A stretch of 40,273 nucleotides of DNA from Bacteroidales bacterium (GTDB lineage: Bacteria > Bacteroidota > Bacteroidia > Bacteroidales > VadinHA17): the NCBI GenBank assembly GCA_017882345.1, contig JADGPT010000005.1, positions 1 to 40,273 on the forward strand. The letters are read 5' to 3'. Both the position numbers and the translations under genes were made by a program. Shown here one piece after another: positions 18,847 through 26,678 of the stretch; position 1 is the first letter of the stretch, and each line of letters starts with the position of its first letter. The notes under the pieces were generated by a model. That model saw nothing but the letters and a program-made list of their open reading frames with translations, was not told where the DNA came from and did no database searches.

Positions 18847-19749
18847 ATGGAAGACGGGATAAATGTGTTTTCAATTAAAGATCTCGAAAATTTTTCGGGT
18901 ATAAAAGCGCATACAATCAGGATATGGGAGAAGAGGTACAAAATACTTGAGCCTGACAGAACCGACTCAAATATAAGAACTTACAGTGAAACAGAACTTA
19001 AAAAAATCCTTAATGTTGCATACCTTAACCGGAATGGACTGAAAATTTCCAAAATTGCCAGGCTGGACGAAGACGAACTTACCCAGCAGGTAATGACAGT
19101 CAGCAGTAAACAGGATGATCTTGATCAGAATTTCCAGCCGGGTAAAATTCTTATGTCCGCAATCCGATTCAATGAGTTATTATTCAAAGAAGCCCTCTCT
19201 CCATTCATAAAACACCAGGGTATCGAAAAAGCATATTCTCATTATCTCTACCCTCTCCTTGAAAAAGCCAGAATCCTCTGGCAAACAGGAAGTCTCTCAA
19301 GAGCCCAGGAACAATTTGTCAGAAATACCATTAAACAGATTATTATTATTGAAGATAACTTACTGAAGCCTGTTACAGGTAAAGCAAGCCCCACTGTTGC
19401 AATGATTAATACATCTGATAATCTGACAGATAATAATTTTCTTTTTTATAAATATGCCCTTAAGAAACGAGGATTTGATGTAATTTTCACAGGGGGTATA
19501 CTTCCTGCCTCTGAAGTAGTTGAGATACATAAAATTAAACCGTTTGAATATCTTGTTGTAAACTCAAGTGCATTTGATTTTGCTGAAAAGAAAATAGGGT
19601 ATTTTAACAGTATCAGGAAATCACTAATGATAAAAAAGATTATTCTTACTGACTCTCCTGAAGCTTTTGCAACCAAAAAACCTTACGATAAGCTTTTAAT
19701 AACCAGAAACCCCGCTAATTTTATTACGGCAATCGAGACTCTGCTGTAG
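18847..19749 (+). CDS. MerR-family regulator with degenerate cobalamin-binding-like domain
   Basis: 300 residues. N-terminal MerR winged helix (about 7-75, FSIKDLENFSGIKAHTIRIWEKRY), then a four-helix B12-binding_2-like domain (about 100-175) and a Rossmann-like domain (about 183-300), the layout of CarH/LitR-type regulators. The cobalamin cap motif W-x9-E-H appears as W145-x9-E155-Q156, and the DxHxxG ligand motif of the Rossmann part is missing (DNLTDNN at the corresponding place), so adenosylcobalamin binding is unlikely. No carotenoid or photolyase genes are adjacent. It stands alone after a 126-base AT-rich spacer. Ligand and targets unknown. Confidence 0.85.
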   Translation: MEDGINVFSIKDLENFSGIKAHTIRIWEKRYKILEPDRTDSNIRTYSETELKKILNVAYLNRNGLKISKIARLDEDELTQQVMTVSSKQDDLDQNFQPGKILMSAIRFNELLFKEALSPFIKHQGIEKAYSHYLYPLLEKARILWQTGSLSRAQEQFVRNTIKQIIIIEDNLLKPVTGKASPTVAMINTSDNLTDNNFLFYKYALKKRGFDVIFTGGILPASEVVEIHKIKPFEYLVVNSSAFDFAEKKIGYFNSIRKSLMIKKIILTDSPEAFATKKPYDKLLITRNPANFITAIETLL

Positions 19750-19805
19750 GTCGTTCATTTCGGGAATGAATAAGAGAATATTACGTCAACAAGCTGAAAG
19801 TTAAC

Positions 19806-20795
19806 TCATTTAGGTTTTCTCATTTTAAGAAAATATTCTTCTTCCCTGGAAAGGTCTATGGTTGGAACTTTGACTTTTAAATCAGAAATCTGCTTAAGAA
19901 GCCGCTCTGCAAAATAGTTTCTCTTTGAATCAGAGTCAGTATTAAAACGATGGTTTAGAGCTTTGGTTATTTTAGAAACTTCTTTCCAATTATTTATAGT
20001 ATTCCTGTCAAAATAGCATTCAGCAAATGCTTCCCATATATAATTTACAGCTGAAGTTGAAGGATGGAGCATATCATCATTATAAAACCTGTAATCACGC
20101 AGATCGTCCATAACCAGCTCATAAGCAGGAAAATAGTGAGGCGCCGTCTTATGTTTCAACAACTCTTCAACCGCCACAAAAAGTACCGATTTACTGACCT
20201 GATTGCCATGAGCCCCATCTTTCCAGTGTCGGACCGGACTTATTGTAAAAACTACCTGCAATTGAGGAAAGAGTGAATGAAGTTTGTCAAGCTGGGCTGT
20301 CCATAAAGTCACTATTTCTTGTACTGTCAGTAGTTTAGATTCAAATTGTCCAGAGGGTATTTTATGGCAGTTTGAGACAATCAGACCTGATTTCTTCAAT
20401 TTATAAACCCTGGCAGTTCCAAGTGTAATAAATAAAAATCGGGTCTGTTTTAAGAAGTCAAATGCCACTTTAGATCTTCTGTTTATCTTTTCAAGTACTA
20501 CTAAGGGATCGTCAGATGAAAAATCAGTGTAGTGATAGAAACTAAGCCATGCACCATCATAAAGATGAAGATCATCAATGAAAAATTCTCTTTCATTTGT
20601 AATGGTATCCAGAGTATTGCAAACTGAGGCCGGATTGAAAACTGCTCCGGCAGGATTAATCATTACCGGCATACGACCTATCTCCATCTGAGATCCGATG
20701 GAGGAGGCAAAACATGAGCCTATGAACATTACCTGATCGTTATAGGTGATTTTAACCGGTGATGGTTCAATAGAAAATGTGGTTCTTAGTTCCAT
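19806..20795 (-). CDS. GSCFA domain-containing protein
   Basis: 329-residue protein with the eponymous motif IGSCFASSIG (about 25-34). GSCFA proteins resemble SGNH/GDSL hydrolases; consistent features here are the N-terminal GSCFA block with nucleophile-type Ser27, a central LFITLGTARVY block, TISPVRHWKDGAHGNQVSK, and the C-terminal DDMLHPSTSAVNYIW block with a possible catalytic Asp/His. No signal peptide. It starts 21 bases after the alpha/beta hydrolase gene on the same strand, suggesting cotranscription of two hydrolase-like proteins. Substrate unknown. Confidence 0.88.
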   Translation of the reverse strand: MELRTTFSIEPSPVKITYNDQVMFIGSCFASSIGSQMEIGRMPVMINPAGAVFNPASVCNTLDTITNEREFFIDDLHLYDGAWLSFYHYTDFSSDDPLVVLEKINRRSKVAFDFLKQTRFLFITLGTARVYKLKKSGLIVSNCHKIPSGQFESKLLTVQEIVTLWTAQLDKLHSLFPQLQVVFTISPVRHWKDGAHGNQVSKSVLFVAVEELLKHKTAPHYFPAYELVMDDLRDYRFYNDDMLHPSTSAVNYIWEAFAECYFDRNTINNWKEVSKITKALNHRFNTDSDSKRNYFAERLLKQISDLKVKVPTIDLSREEEYFLKMRKPK

Positions 20796-20816
20796 GTCTC
20801 TTAAAGCTTTAACATA

Positions 20817-21644
20817 TTAGGTTTGCTTTCTGTTAATCCAGTTCATTATATATTTAAATACCTCGTCCCTGAATTGCTCATTATGTAACTCATGATAACC
20901 TCCTTCCCAGATTTTTAAGTCAACCATGTTTGTTTTTCCTGCAAATTCCCGGCTACCCTCAGGAGAAGTAATCATATCATCACTCCCATGTATAATGAGT
21001 GTTGGAATTTTTAGTTCGGAAGCATGAGTAAGAGAATACTTTGCCGCATTCATTGCACCAACAAAGAGGCTGACTGAAATTTTTCCATGAACAAGAGGAT
21101 CATATTTGTAGTTATCTACAATAGTCTTATCGTGAGATATATGATTTATATTTAATCCTGAAGACTGGATAAGTCCCGGAAGCACGTATTTCATTATAGA
21201 AGCCATAATTATTTTAATCTTCGGAGTTTCGAGAGAGAGTCGAAGCCATGGAGAGGTGACTATTGCTCCTTTCACCTTAGGCTTTCTCTTTAACAGATAA
21301 TCGAGTACTATGCCTCCGCCCAGACTATGACCATATATATAAACAGGGCATCCCGGGAAAGTTTGATTGCAGCTTTTTAACAGAATATCAATCATCTCTC
21401 CAACAAGAGCGTAACTTTTTATATTACCTCGCCTTCCTTGTGATCGGCCATGTCCGGGAAGATCTACCCCGAGAAAACCAATGCCCTCTTTTTTAAATAA
21501 TCCTGCCCAGTATAAATATCGTTGAACATGTTCTCCCAGACCATGAACCAGGATTATAACTGCTTTTGTATTTTCGCCCGGGCTCTGAACCATCCCATTT
21601 AATATCTGTCCGTTGCTCAGCTTAATGTTGAACTCCATAATCAA
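20817..21644 (-). CDS. Alpha/beta hydrolase, monoacylglycerol-lipase-like
   Basis: 275-residue serine hydrolase. Visible: oxyanion segment LVHGLGEH (res 33-39), the DLPGHGRSQGRRG loop typical of monoacylglycerol lipase/lysophospholipase-type enzymes, nucleophile S107 in YGHSLGGG, acid Asp in HGSDDMIT (D222/D223) and H251 in GGYHELHNE. No signal peptide, so probably cytoplasmic. The start may instead be the second Met (res 3). It leads a likely two-gene transcript with the GSCFA gene. Substrate inferred only from the fold subgroup. Confidence 0.88.
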   Translation of the reverse strand: MIMEFNIKLSNGQILNGMVQSPGENTKAVIILVHGLGEHVQRYLYWAGLFKKEGIGFLGVDLPGHGRSQGRRGNIKSYALVGEMIDILLKSCNQTFPGCPVYIYGHSLGGGIVLDYLLKRKPKVKGAIVTSPWLRLSLETPKIKIIMASIMKYVLPGLIQSSGLNINHISHDKTIVDNYKYDPLVHGKISVSLFVGAMNAAKYSLTHASELKIPTLIIHGSDDMITSPEGSREFAGKTNMVDLKIWEGGYHELHNEQFRDEVFKYIMNWINRKQT

Positions 21645-21711
21645 TTTTTTTTAAAAATACTAAAGTTGATCAAATAATCCATATATGCTCAAGACTGAAT
21701 TTTAATTTATC

Positions 21712-21744
21712 CTTAATCAAACCTTAATCCCATCTTAATCCCAC
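21712..21744. repeat. Three 11-bp direct repeats CTTAATCnnAn, possible regulator site
   Basis: CTTAATCAAAC (21712-21722), CTTAATCCCAT (21723-21733) and CTTAATCCCAC (21734-21744) stand head to tail with no gap. The constant 7-base core plus 4-base spacer at an 11-bp period is the layout bound by OmpR/PhoB-type winged-helix regulators. It lies between the hydrolase and ECF sigma genes, about 230 bases from the sigma promoter. Confidence 0.5.
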
Positions 21745-21971
21745 CTCTTTTATTAATGATTAAATTTGTATCAGATCAGTTTTTAATAAATAATAATTGT
21801 ATATGGCATCAAACCCATTTCATTCAAAAATGATAAATATCTTAATATTCTAATTTATATAACATTTAGAACACATTAGGTATTTCGATTTTATTTAACT
21901 GAATATCAAAATTATACAAATGCATTTTATTTATAAACCAGATAGAATATTACGATTTTAAGATATTAAGA

Positions 21972-22003
21972 TTTGCATATCTTTATTTATCTGTATAAAT
22001 TTG
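21972..22003 (+). promoter_or_regulatory. Bacteroidota housekeeping promoter for the ECF sigma gene
   Basis: TTTG (21972-21975), 20 bases, then TAAATTTG (21996-22003): both boxes match the -33 TTTG / -7 TAnnTTTG consensus exactly with normal spacing. The expected leader before ATG 22029 is about 20 bases. This is the best promoter match in the window. Confidence 0.6.
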
Positions 22004-22028
22004 TTTCAACAATAAAAACCGAAGAGTT

Positions 22029-22535
22029 ATGACACAATATGACTTTAATAATAGCCTGATAGAAATGAAGACAAATCTTCAAAGATTTGCAATGAGCCTC
22101 ACCTCCGATCGTGACAGCGCTCTGGATCTGGTACAGGATACTTATCTTAAAGCTATAACTTATAAAGATAAATTCGTCGATTACACCAATCTCAAAGCCT
22201 GGGTATTTACAATAATGAAAAATACTTTCATTAATAACTACAGGCGGAATGTTAAGGAGAATACAATTATTGATGGGACACAGGATCTCTATTATATAAA
22301 TCAGCCGCACGACAAAGGGTTCATTTCGCCCGAGTCGAAGTATGCGGAAGGTGAAATCGAAAATGCAATAGATTCCTTAAGTAATGAATTCAGGATCCCA
22401 TTCAGGATGCATTTAGAAGGCTATAAATATAAGGAGATTGCTGATGAGCTCGGACTAAAAATAGGAACAGTCAAAAGCAGAATCTTTTTTACACGTCAGA
22501 AATTAATGCTGATGTTAAAGGATTATAGCAGATAG
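22029..22535 (+). CDS. ECF-type RNA polymerase sigma factor
   Basis: 168 residues with region 2 (about 8-75: LTSDRDSALDLVQDTYLKAI and LKAWVFTIMKNTFINNYRR) and region 4 (about 110-165: FRIPFRMHLEGYKYKEIADELGLKIGTVKSRIFFTRQKL). No anti-sigma gene is adjacent; a terminator directly follows. Stand-alone ECF factors with the region-2 wording seen here are widespread in Bacteroidota. Its own promoter looks housekeeping-type, so regulation may be at another level. Confidence 0.93.
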   Translation: MTQYDFNNSLIEMKTNLQRFAMSLTSDRDSALDLVQDTYLKAITYKDKFVDYTNLKAWVFTIMKNTFINNYRRNVKENTIIDGTQDLYYINQPHDKGFISPESKYAEGEIENAIDSLSNEFRIPFRMHLEGYKYKEIADELGLKIGTVKSRIFFTRQKLMLMLKDYSR

Positions 22536-22578
22536 GATTTAGATTTCAGATGGTTATTTAGTAAGGTGAATAAGGGTT

Positions 22579-22609
22579 AAAAAAGGACTGTGGAATTCAG
22601 TCCTTTTTT
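22579..22609. terminator. Strong bidirectional intrinsic terminator
   Basis: AAAAAAGGACTG (22579-22590) and CAGTCCTTTTTT (22598-22609) form a perfect inverted repeat with a 7-base loop, giving a GC stem flanked by A and T tracts in both directions. It ends the ECF sigma gene on the plus strand. On the minus strand the stem includes the last codons and stop of the lipoprotein gene at 22597. Confidence 0.8.
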
Positions 22610-23661
22610 ATTACCCTCATGATCACTCCGGTAAGTACAAATACAAGAAAGAATCCTGAAACTATCCACGCCCATGTGTTAGATATTTTCGATTCAGCCC
22701 ACATTAAGTATGGTTCGGTTAAAAAGTAGTCAGACTTAACAGGCCAGAGCAGAACCTTGCTCCTGTCAATAAAACCATTAGTCCCGATCAATTTGCCAGG
22801 CATTGCTATCCTTACAGAATAATCTTTGAAACTTACAAAAAAGCGTTTAGTTACCTTTTCAAAAGCTGTATCTGCTTCCGTTTTATATCTGAGAGCATTA
22901 TCTTCACCTATGAACATTCTAAGTAAAATGCCATTTGACCATAGGCTATCAAATTTCTCATTATTTGCTTCAACTATTTTCGTAAATTCATTTTCCCTTG
23001 CTTTTAATGACTCTCTTGTCATGTCAATACCTGCCTTACCCGCAGTAAGATTTGAAAACTCATAAATCCATTCCGAGACTATGTTTTTTGTGCTCCAGGT
23101 GTCAGTTTTCCGTTTGACTGAATCACTGAGAGCCTTGTATTTAAGACTATCCGGACCACTCTCTTTTTCGTTTTTCAGACTTTCAGGAGAATAGAAGTAG
23201 AGCAGTTCATCATTATTGAGAAAATCTTTAACCGGGTAGCCAAATGATAACTTCTTATCGATTCTTTCGGAGAACCTGTATTCAGTATTAAACCATTTAA
23301 ATCTTTTTTTAAATCCGGCAGATCTTAAAACATCTTTATTAGCGCTTGAATCTGATTTATATGCTAAGTTTATCTCGACAATACTTTTAAATAACTTTTC
23401 GGCTTTTCTGATCCATGTTGTATCGCCTTTTTCGTCAACTTCACAAGAATCCCTTACAATCCAGCCACCGTCAAACGGTACCTGAATATCAGAAATATTA
23501 AATCTTTTTTTAACATCACCTTCGTGACTTTTCATTTCTATCTTTCGTGTTACAGAACCATCGGAGTGAACATAATTTGTCACAACAGTTTCAGGCTCAT
23601 TACATGATACAACCAATGTAAGAATAAATGCAACGATTAAATTAATAAGTTTTCTTTTCAT
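22597..23661 (-). CDS. Lipoprotein with C-terminal membrane helix, unknown function
   Basis: 354 residues. The N-terminal lipoprotein signal ends in lipobox VVSC (Cys20). The body is hydrophilic and beta/alpha mixed with no family I recognise; it is rich in Lys, Glu and Ser. Residues about 328-348 (WAWIVSGFFLVFVLTGVIM) form a membrane helix followed by the basic tail RVIKKD, so the protein would be held at both ends with its body in the periplasm. It is the third gene after an ECF sigma factor and a putative anti-sigma factor (4-base gap), so it may be the sensor, the regulated output, or both. Its last codons form part of a bidirectional terminator. Confidence 0.8.
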   Translation of the reverse strand: MKRKLINLIVAFILTLVVSCNEPETVVTNYVHSDGSVTRKIEMKSHEGDVKKRFNISDIQVPFDGGWIVRDSCEVDEKGDTTWIRKAEKLFKSIVEINLAYKSDSSANKDVLRSAGFKKRFKWFNTEYRFSERIDKKLSFGYPVKDFLNNDELLYFYSPESLKNEKESGPDSLKYKALSDSVKRKTDTWSTKNIVSEWIYEFSNLTAGKAGIDMTRESLKARENEFTKIVEANNEKFDSLWSNGILLRMFIGEDNALRYKTEADTAFEKVTKRFFVSFKDYSVRIAMPGKLIGTNGFIDRSKVLLWPVKSDYFLTEPYLMWAESKISNTWAWIVSGFFLVFVLTGVIMRVIKKD

Positions 23662-23665
23662 GGTT

Positions 23666-24211
23666 TCAAAGATTAATTCTGAGGCGATTATATTCGATTA
23701 ACTTCTTTTCAATCAATTTTTTCAGTTCCGGATCTCCTTCAATCAGTTCTTCAAGCTCCTTATATTTAATCTGCAACTCATTTACAGACTCCACAAGCTC
23801 CTTCATCTGCCTTTCTGATATAGTTATTGTTTTTGACGGGAATCTCCTCCCTGAATTCTTATAGACCATTAGCAATTTCTCTATTTCAACTGACGGAATT
23901 ACTGCGTTTTCTTTATCAATAATAACTGCCTGTCTGCTAAGTACATCAATTCGTTTCAGGATGATACTCTGCTGATATATAAAAACAAAAACCAAAACAA
24001 TTGAAGCGGCAATAAGGCTTCTTCTAACCCATCCAATATAAACCCAACCAAACAGAAAATCAACTACTTCTGAAAGATATAATCCTGAATGATGAACTCT
24101 TTTTAACCTATTCATCACCTCTCGTTCAATATCATCCGATGAAACTAACACAGGCTTTGATTCTCTGAGAAGATTCACAACTTTGTTATACTTTTCACTT
24201 TCCGGTTTCAT
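23666..24211 (-). CDS. Putative membrane anti-sigma factor
   Basis: 181 residues. The N-terminal ~60 residues are cytoplasmic and basic/amphipathic; one membrane helix is at about 64-84 (LIAASIVLVFVFIYQQSIIL); the C-terminal half is rich in Lys and Glu with heptad-like leucines (VNELQIKYKELEELIEGDPELKKLIEKKL), likely a periplasmic coiled coil. It begins 2 bases after the ECF sigma gene. Single-pass topology and position are typical for anti-sigma factors, but I see no zinc-binding HxxxCxxC motif, so the role is inferred from context. Confidence 0.7.
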   Translation of the reverse strand: MKPESEKYNKVVNLLRESKPVLVSSDDIEREVMNRLKRVHHSGLYLSEVVDFLFGWVYIGWVRRSLIAASIVLVFVFIYQQSIILKRIDVLSRQAVIIDKENAVIPSVEIEKLLMVYKNSGRRFPSKTITISERQMKELVESVNELQIKYKELEELIEGDPELKKLIEKKLIEYNRLRINL

Positions 24212-24213
24212 AA

Positions 24214-24816
24214 CTATATATATTTTTCAACCCTTTCAGAAATACTTTTTCGCGCATGATAAAGGTTAGCTTTAACAGCCGATTTACTTATCCCGGTAAT
24301 TTCAGATATTTTATCATTCGACATTCCTTCAAGATCAGATAAGACAAAAACTGCTTTTTGTTTAGGACTAAGTCTTTCTGTAAGAAGACTAATGATCTTT
24401 GAGGTCTCACTATTCTCAAGAGCTTCAGATGCTCCTTCCGAAACCTTGTTAGCAATAAGTGCCCAGGTGAGCTCATCTGCAATAAATTCCGGATTTCTTT
24501 TCCTCTTTCTCATCTGATCATAACATTTGTTAACTACAACTCTGTATATCCATGTTTTATAAACTTCTGATGTTTTGATCTTTTTAAGTTTTTGCCATAT
24601 TGTAATCATTGTTTCCTGGACAACATCCTTAGCCTGTTCCTCATTACCGAGCATCCTGAAAGCCACCGAGTAGGCAAAAGGAGTAGTTAATTCAACAAGT
24701 TTCCTGAAATTGTTAAAATTTCCGCCCCTGCACTCTTCTATAAGTTTTATGTCTATCAAAATACTTTGTTGAATTGTACTATTAAGACGCCTGTTTAGCA
24801 GCAAGGTAAAAAACAT
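24214..24816 (-). CDS. ECF-type RNA polymerase sigma factor of a three-gene operon
   Basis: 200 residues: region 2 (about 27-95: ECRGGNFNNFRKLVE, NEEQAKDVVQETMITIWQKL, YKTWIYRVVVNKCYDQMRKR) and region 4 (about 138-195: LSPKQKAVFVLSDLEGMSNDKISEITGISKSAVKANLYHARKSI pattern). The first ~20 residues (MFFTLLLNRRLNST...) are not typical of the family, and the true start could be further in at a non-ATG codon; no internal ATG before region 2 exists. It is followed at 2 and 4 bases by the membrane protein and lipoprotein genes, suggesting signal-dependent release of the sigma factor. Confidence 0.92.
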   Translation of the reverse strand: MFFTLLLNRRLNSTIQQSILIDIKLIEECRGGNFNNFRKLVELTTPFAYSVAFRMLGNEEQAKDVVQETMITIWQKLKKIKTSEVYKTWIYRVVVNKCYDQMRKRKRNPEFIADELTWALIANKVSEGASEALENSETSKIISLLTERLSPKQKAVFVLSDLEGMSNDKISEITGISKSAVKANLYHARKSISERVEKYI

Positions 24817-24960
24817 ATTCCGATTTTATAGGAAAAAGGATGATCCCTCCAGGCATAAGGGAGAACGATCTACATGGCAGAATATATTTTTTTGTGAATT
24901 TGACGGGCTTCGCGAAAAAAGAGATTGTGATTACAATTAATGAGGACCGTTAAGCAGGTA

Positions 24961-25905
24961 TCAGCTTCCCGATACTGAGGCAGCTTCAATGTTATCCATA
25001 AATCTGCAATAGGTTCTTCTCCCGATCACCGATCCCTCAAAAAGTCTTTTATAATCTTTCCTCGAAAGGTTTTTCCAGTTTTCAGCCGTCATAAGTCCGA
25101 CTTCCGCCGGAAGTTCAAATTCAGGAGTTTTATGAGGTTTTGAACTTTTATTCCAGGGACATACCTCCTGACATTTATCACAGCCAAAGACTCTCCCTCC
25201 CGATTTTCCGACCAGATCAACCGGAATCGGAGCTTTGGATTCAATAGTCAGGTAAGCTAAGCACCTGCGGGTATCAATTGTTCTGTTATTGTTGATAGCT
25301 CCGGTAGGACATGAATCGATACATAACATACAGGTTCCACAATTATCCTCCTCTTCAGGCTGATCATACTCAAAGTCTATATTAATAACGATGACTCCCA
25401 GAAAGAAAAATGAACCGATTTTCCTGTTTATCAATATTGAATGCTTACCAGGCCATCCCAAACCTGCTTCCCTGCCCCAGGCTTTTTCGAGTAATGGTGC
25501 GGAATCCACAAATGATCTTCCTACAGCTTCAGGATGAATGCTTTTAATAAAGTCACGGATTTTATTGAGCTTTTCTCTAATAACATCGTGATAATTAGCT
25601 CCGTATGCATGTCGGGAAATCGCAGGAATACCATTGCCTCCCTGTTTTTTCTCAGTATAATAATTTAACCCCGTAACTATAATTGATTTTGCACCGGGAA
25701 AAAGAATCCGGGGGTCGAGTCTTTTTTCAATCTTCTGACCCAGGTAGGTCATATCGCCATTCATACCTGTATAAGCCCATTTCGTTAAGATCTCTCTATG
25801 CTCATCTAGCGATCTTACCCGGGCGATGCCACAGAGATCAAAGTCTATTTCTGCGGCATATTCTTTTATAAGCGTGGAAGAGGATTTATCAACTAAAGTA
25901 GTCAT
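24961..25905 (-). CDS. queG: Epoxyqueuosine reductase
   Basis: Catalyses the last step of queuosine synthesis in tRNA, reducing epoxyqueuosine with cobalamin and two [4Fe-4S] clusters. 314 residues. Visible: the DSAPLLEKAWGREAGLGWPGKHS block carrying the catalytic Asp, first cluster CGTCMLCIDSCPTGAI, and second cluster motif GCDKCQEVCPWN. It lies 11 bases downstream of the SufT-like gene at the end of the suf cluster, so an Fe-S client enzyme is probably cotranscribed with its assembly machinery. Being cobalamin dependent, it also hints that the organism makes or imports B12. Confidence 0.95.
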   Translation of the reverse strand: MTTLVDKSSSTLIKEYAAEIDFDLCGIARVRSLDEHREILTKWAYTGMNGDMTYLGQKIEKRLDPRILFPGAKSIIVTGLNYYTEKKQGGNGIPAISRHAYGANYHDVIREKLNKIRDFIKSIHPEAVGRSFVDSAPLLEKAWGREAGLGWPGKHSILINRKIGSFFFLGVIVINIDFEYDQPEEEDNCGTCMLCIDSCPTGAINNNRTIDTRRCLAYLTIESKAPIPVDLVGKSGGRVFGCDKCQEVCPWNKSSKPHKTPEFELPAEVGLMTAENWKNLSRKDYKRLFEGSVIGRRTYCRFMDNIEAASVSGS

Positions 25906-25916
25906 ATAAGATGAGT

Positions 25917-26237
25917 TTAGAGGAATCCAAGTTCAAGTTTAGCTTCATCGCTGAGCATACTCCTATCCCATGGCGGGTTGAATGTAAGTTTAAGATCACA
26001 ATCTTTCACACCTTTTGTTCCGCCCACCTTATACTTTACCTCCTCAAGCAACTCCTCTGCCATTGGGCAATTCGGCGCAGTCAGTGTCATAGTTATGTGT
26101 GCAATATGCTCATCATCGACATTGATATCATAGATTAATCCCAGATCATAAATATTCACTGGCATTTCCGGATCATAAATACCCTTTAGAATTTCTCCAA
26201 TCCTGGTTTCAATTTCCAATTGTTCATTCGGATCCAT
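25917..26237 (-). CDS. SufT/MIP18-family (DUF59) Fe-S assembly protein
   Basis: 106 residues covering one DUF59 domain: GIYDPEMPVNIYDLGLIYDI near the start and the conserved Cys in TLTAPNCPMAEEL, followed by LKLTFNPPWD. Family members help carry or mature Fe-S clusters (SufT, PaaD, human CIAO2). It sits between sufE and queG with gaps of 9 and 11 bases, which favours a SufT-like role in this operon over PaaD. I leave the symbol empty because subfamily assignment needs a tree. Confidence 0.9.
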   Translation of the reverse strand: MDPNEQLEIETRIGEILKGIYDPEMPVNIYDLGLIYDINVDDEHIAHITMTLTAPNCPMAEELLEEVKYKVGGTKGVKDCDLKLTFNPPWDRSMLSDEAKLELGFL

Positions 26238-26246
26238 AATGTAAAT

Positions 26247-26669
26247 TTACTTATTTTTTGCATTAAAAGCCATCGCATAAAGCTTCATCTGACGTACCAT
26301 TGAAAGCAATCCATTGGAACGGGTCGGAGAGAGGTTTTGCCTGAGTCCTATTTTATCTATAAAGTACAGATCGGTAGCTATTATTTCATCCGGAGACCGG
26401 TTTGTCATTACTTTTATCAGAAGAGCTACAATACCTCTAGTTATTATTGCATCACTATCGGCCGTAAATGATATCAGCTTGCCATCATAAACCGGATGGA
26501 GCCAAACCTTCGACTGACATCCCTCAATAAGAAAATCTTTTACTTTGTACTTCGGATCGATAACAGGCAAATCCTTCCCCAGATCGATCAGCAGGTTGTA
26601 TTTATCCATCCAGTCGTCGAACAAAGAAAACTCCTCAATAATATTATCCTGTACTTCTTTAATTGTCAT
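26247..26669 (-). CDS. sufE: Cysteine desulfuration protein SufE
   Basis: Accepts persulfide from SufS and passes it to SufB. 140 residues; sulfur-accepting C51 lies in IEGCQSKVW, and RGIVALLIKV and GLRQNLSPTRSNGL are family blocks. It starts 9 bases after sufS. The choice of SufE rather than SufU as the sulfur carrier is clear from these blocks. Confidence 0.96.
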   Translation of the reverse strand: MTIKEVQDNIIEEFSLFDDWMDKYNLLIDLGKDLPVIDPKYKVKDFLIEGCQSKVWLHPVYDGKLISFTADSDAIITRGIVALLIKVMTNRSPDEIIATDLYFIDKIGLRQNLSPTRSNGLLSMVRQMKLYAMAFNAKNK

Positions 26670-26678
26670 ATTATTTAT

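Larger units (their letters stand above)
21645..22028. other. AT-rich spacer upstream of the stand-alone ECF sigma gene
   Basis: 384 bases between divergently transcribed genes. It contains three 11-base direct repeats (21712-21744) and a good promoter (21972-22003). The rest is very AT-rich and shows no RNA gene or ORF that I can support. Confidence 0.7.
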
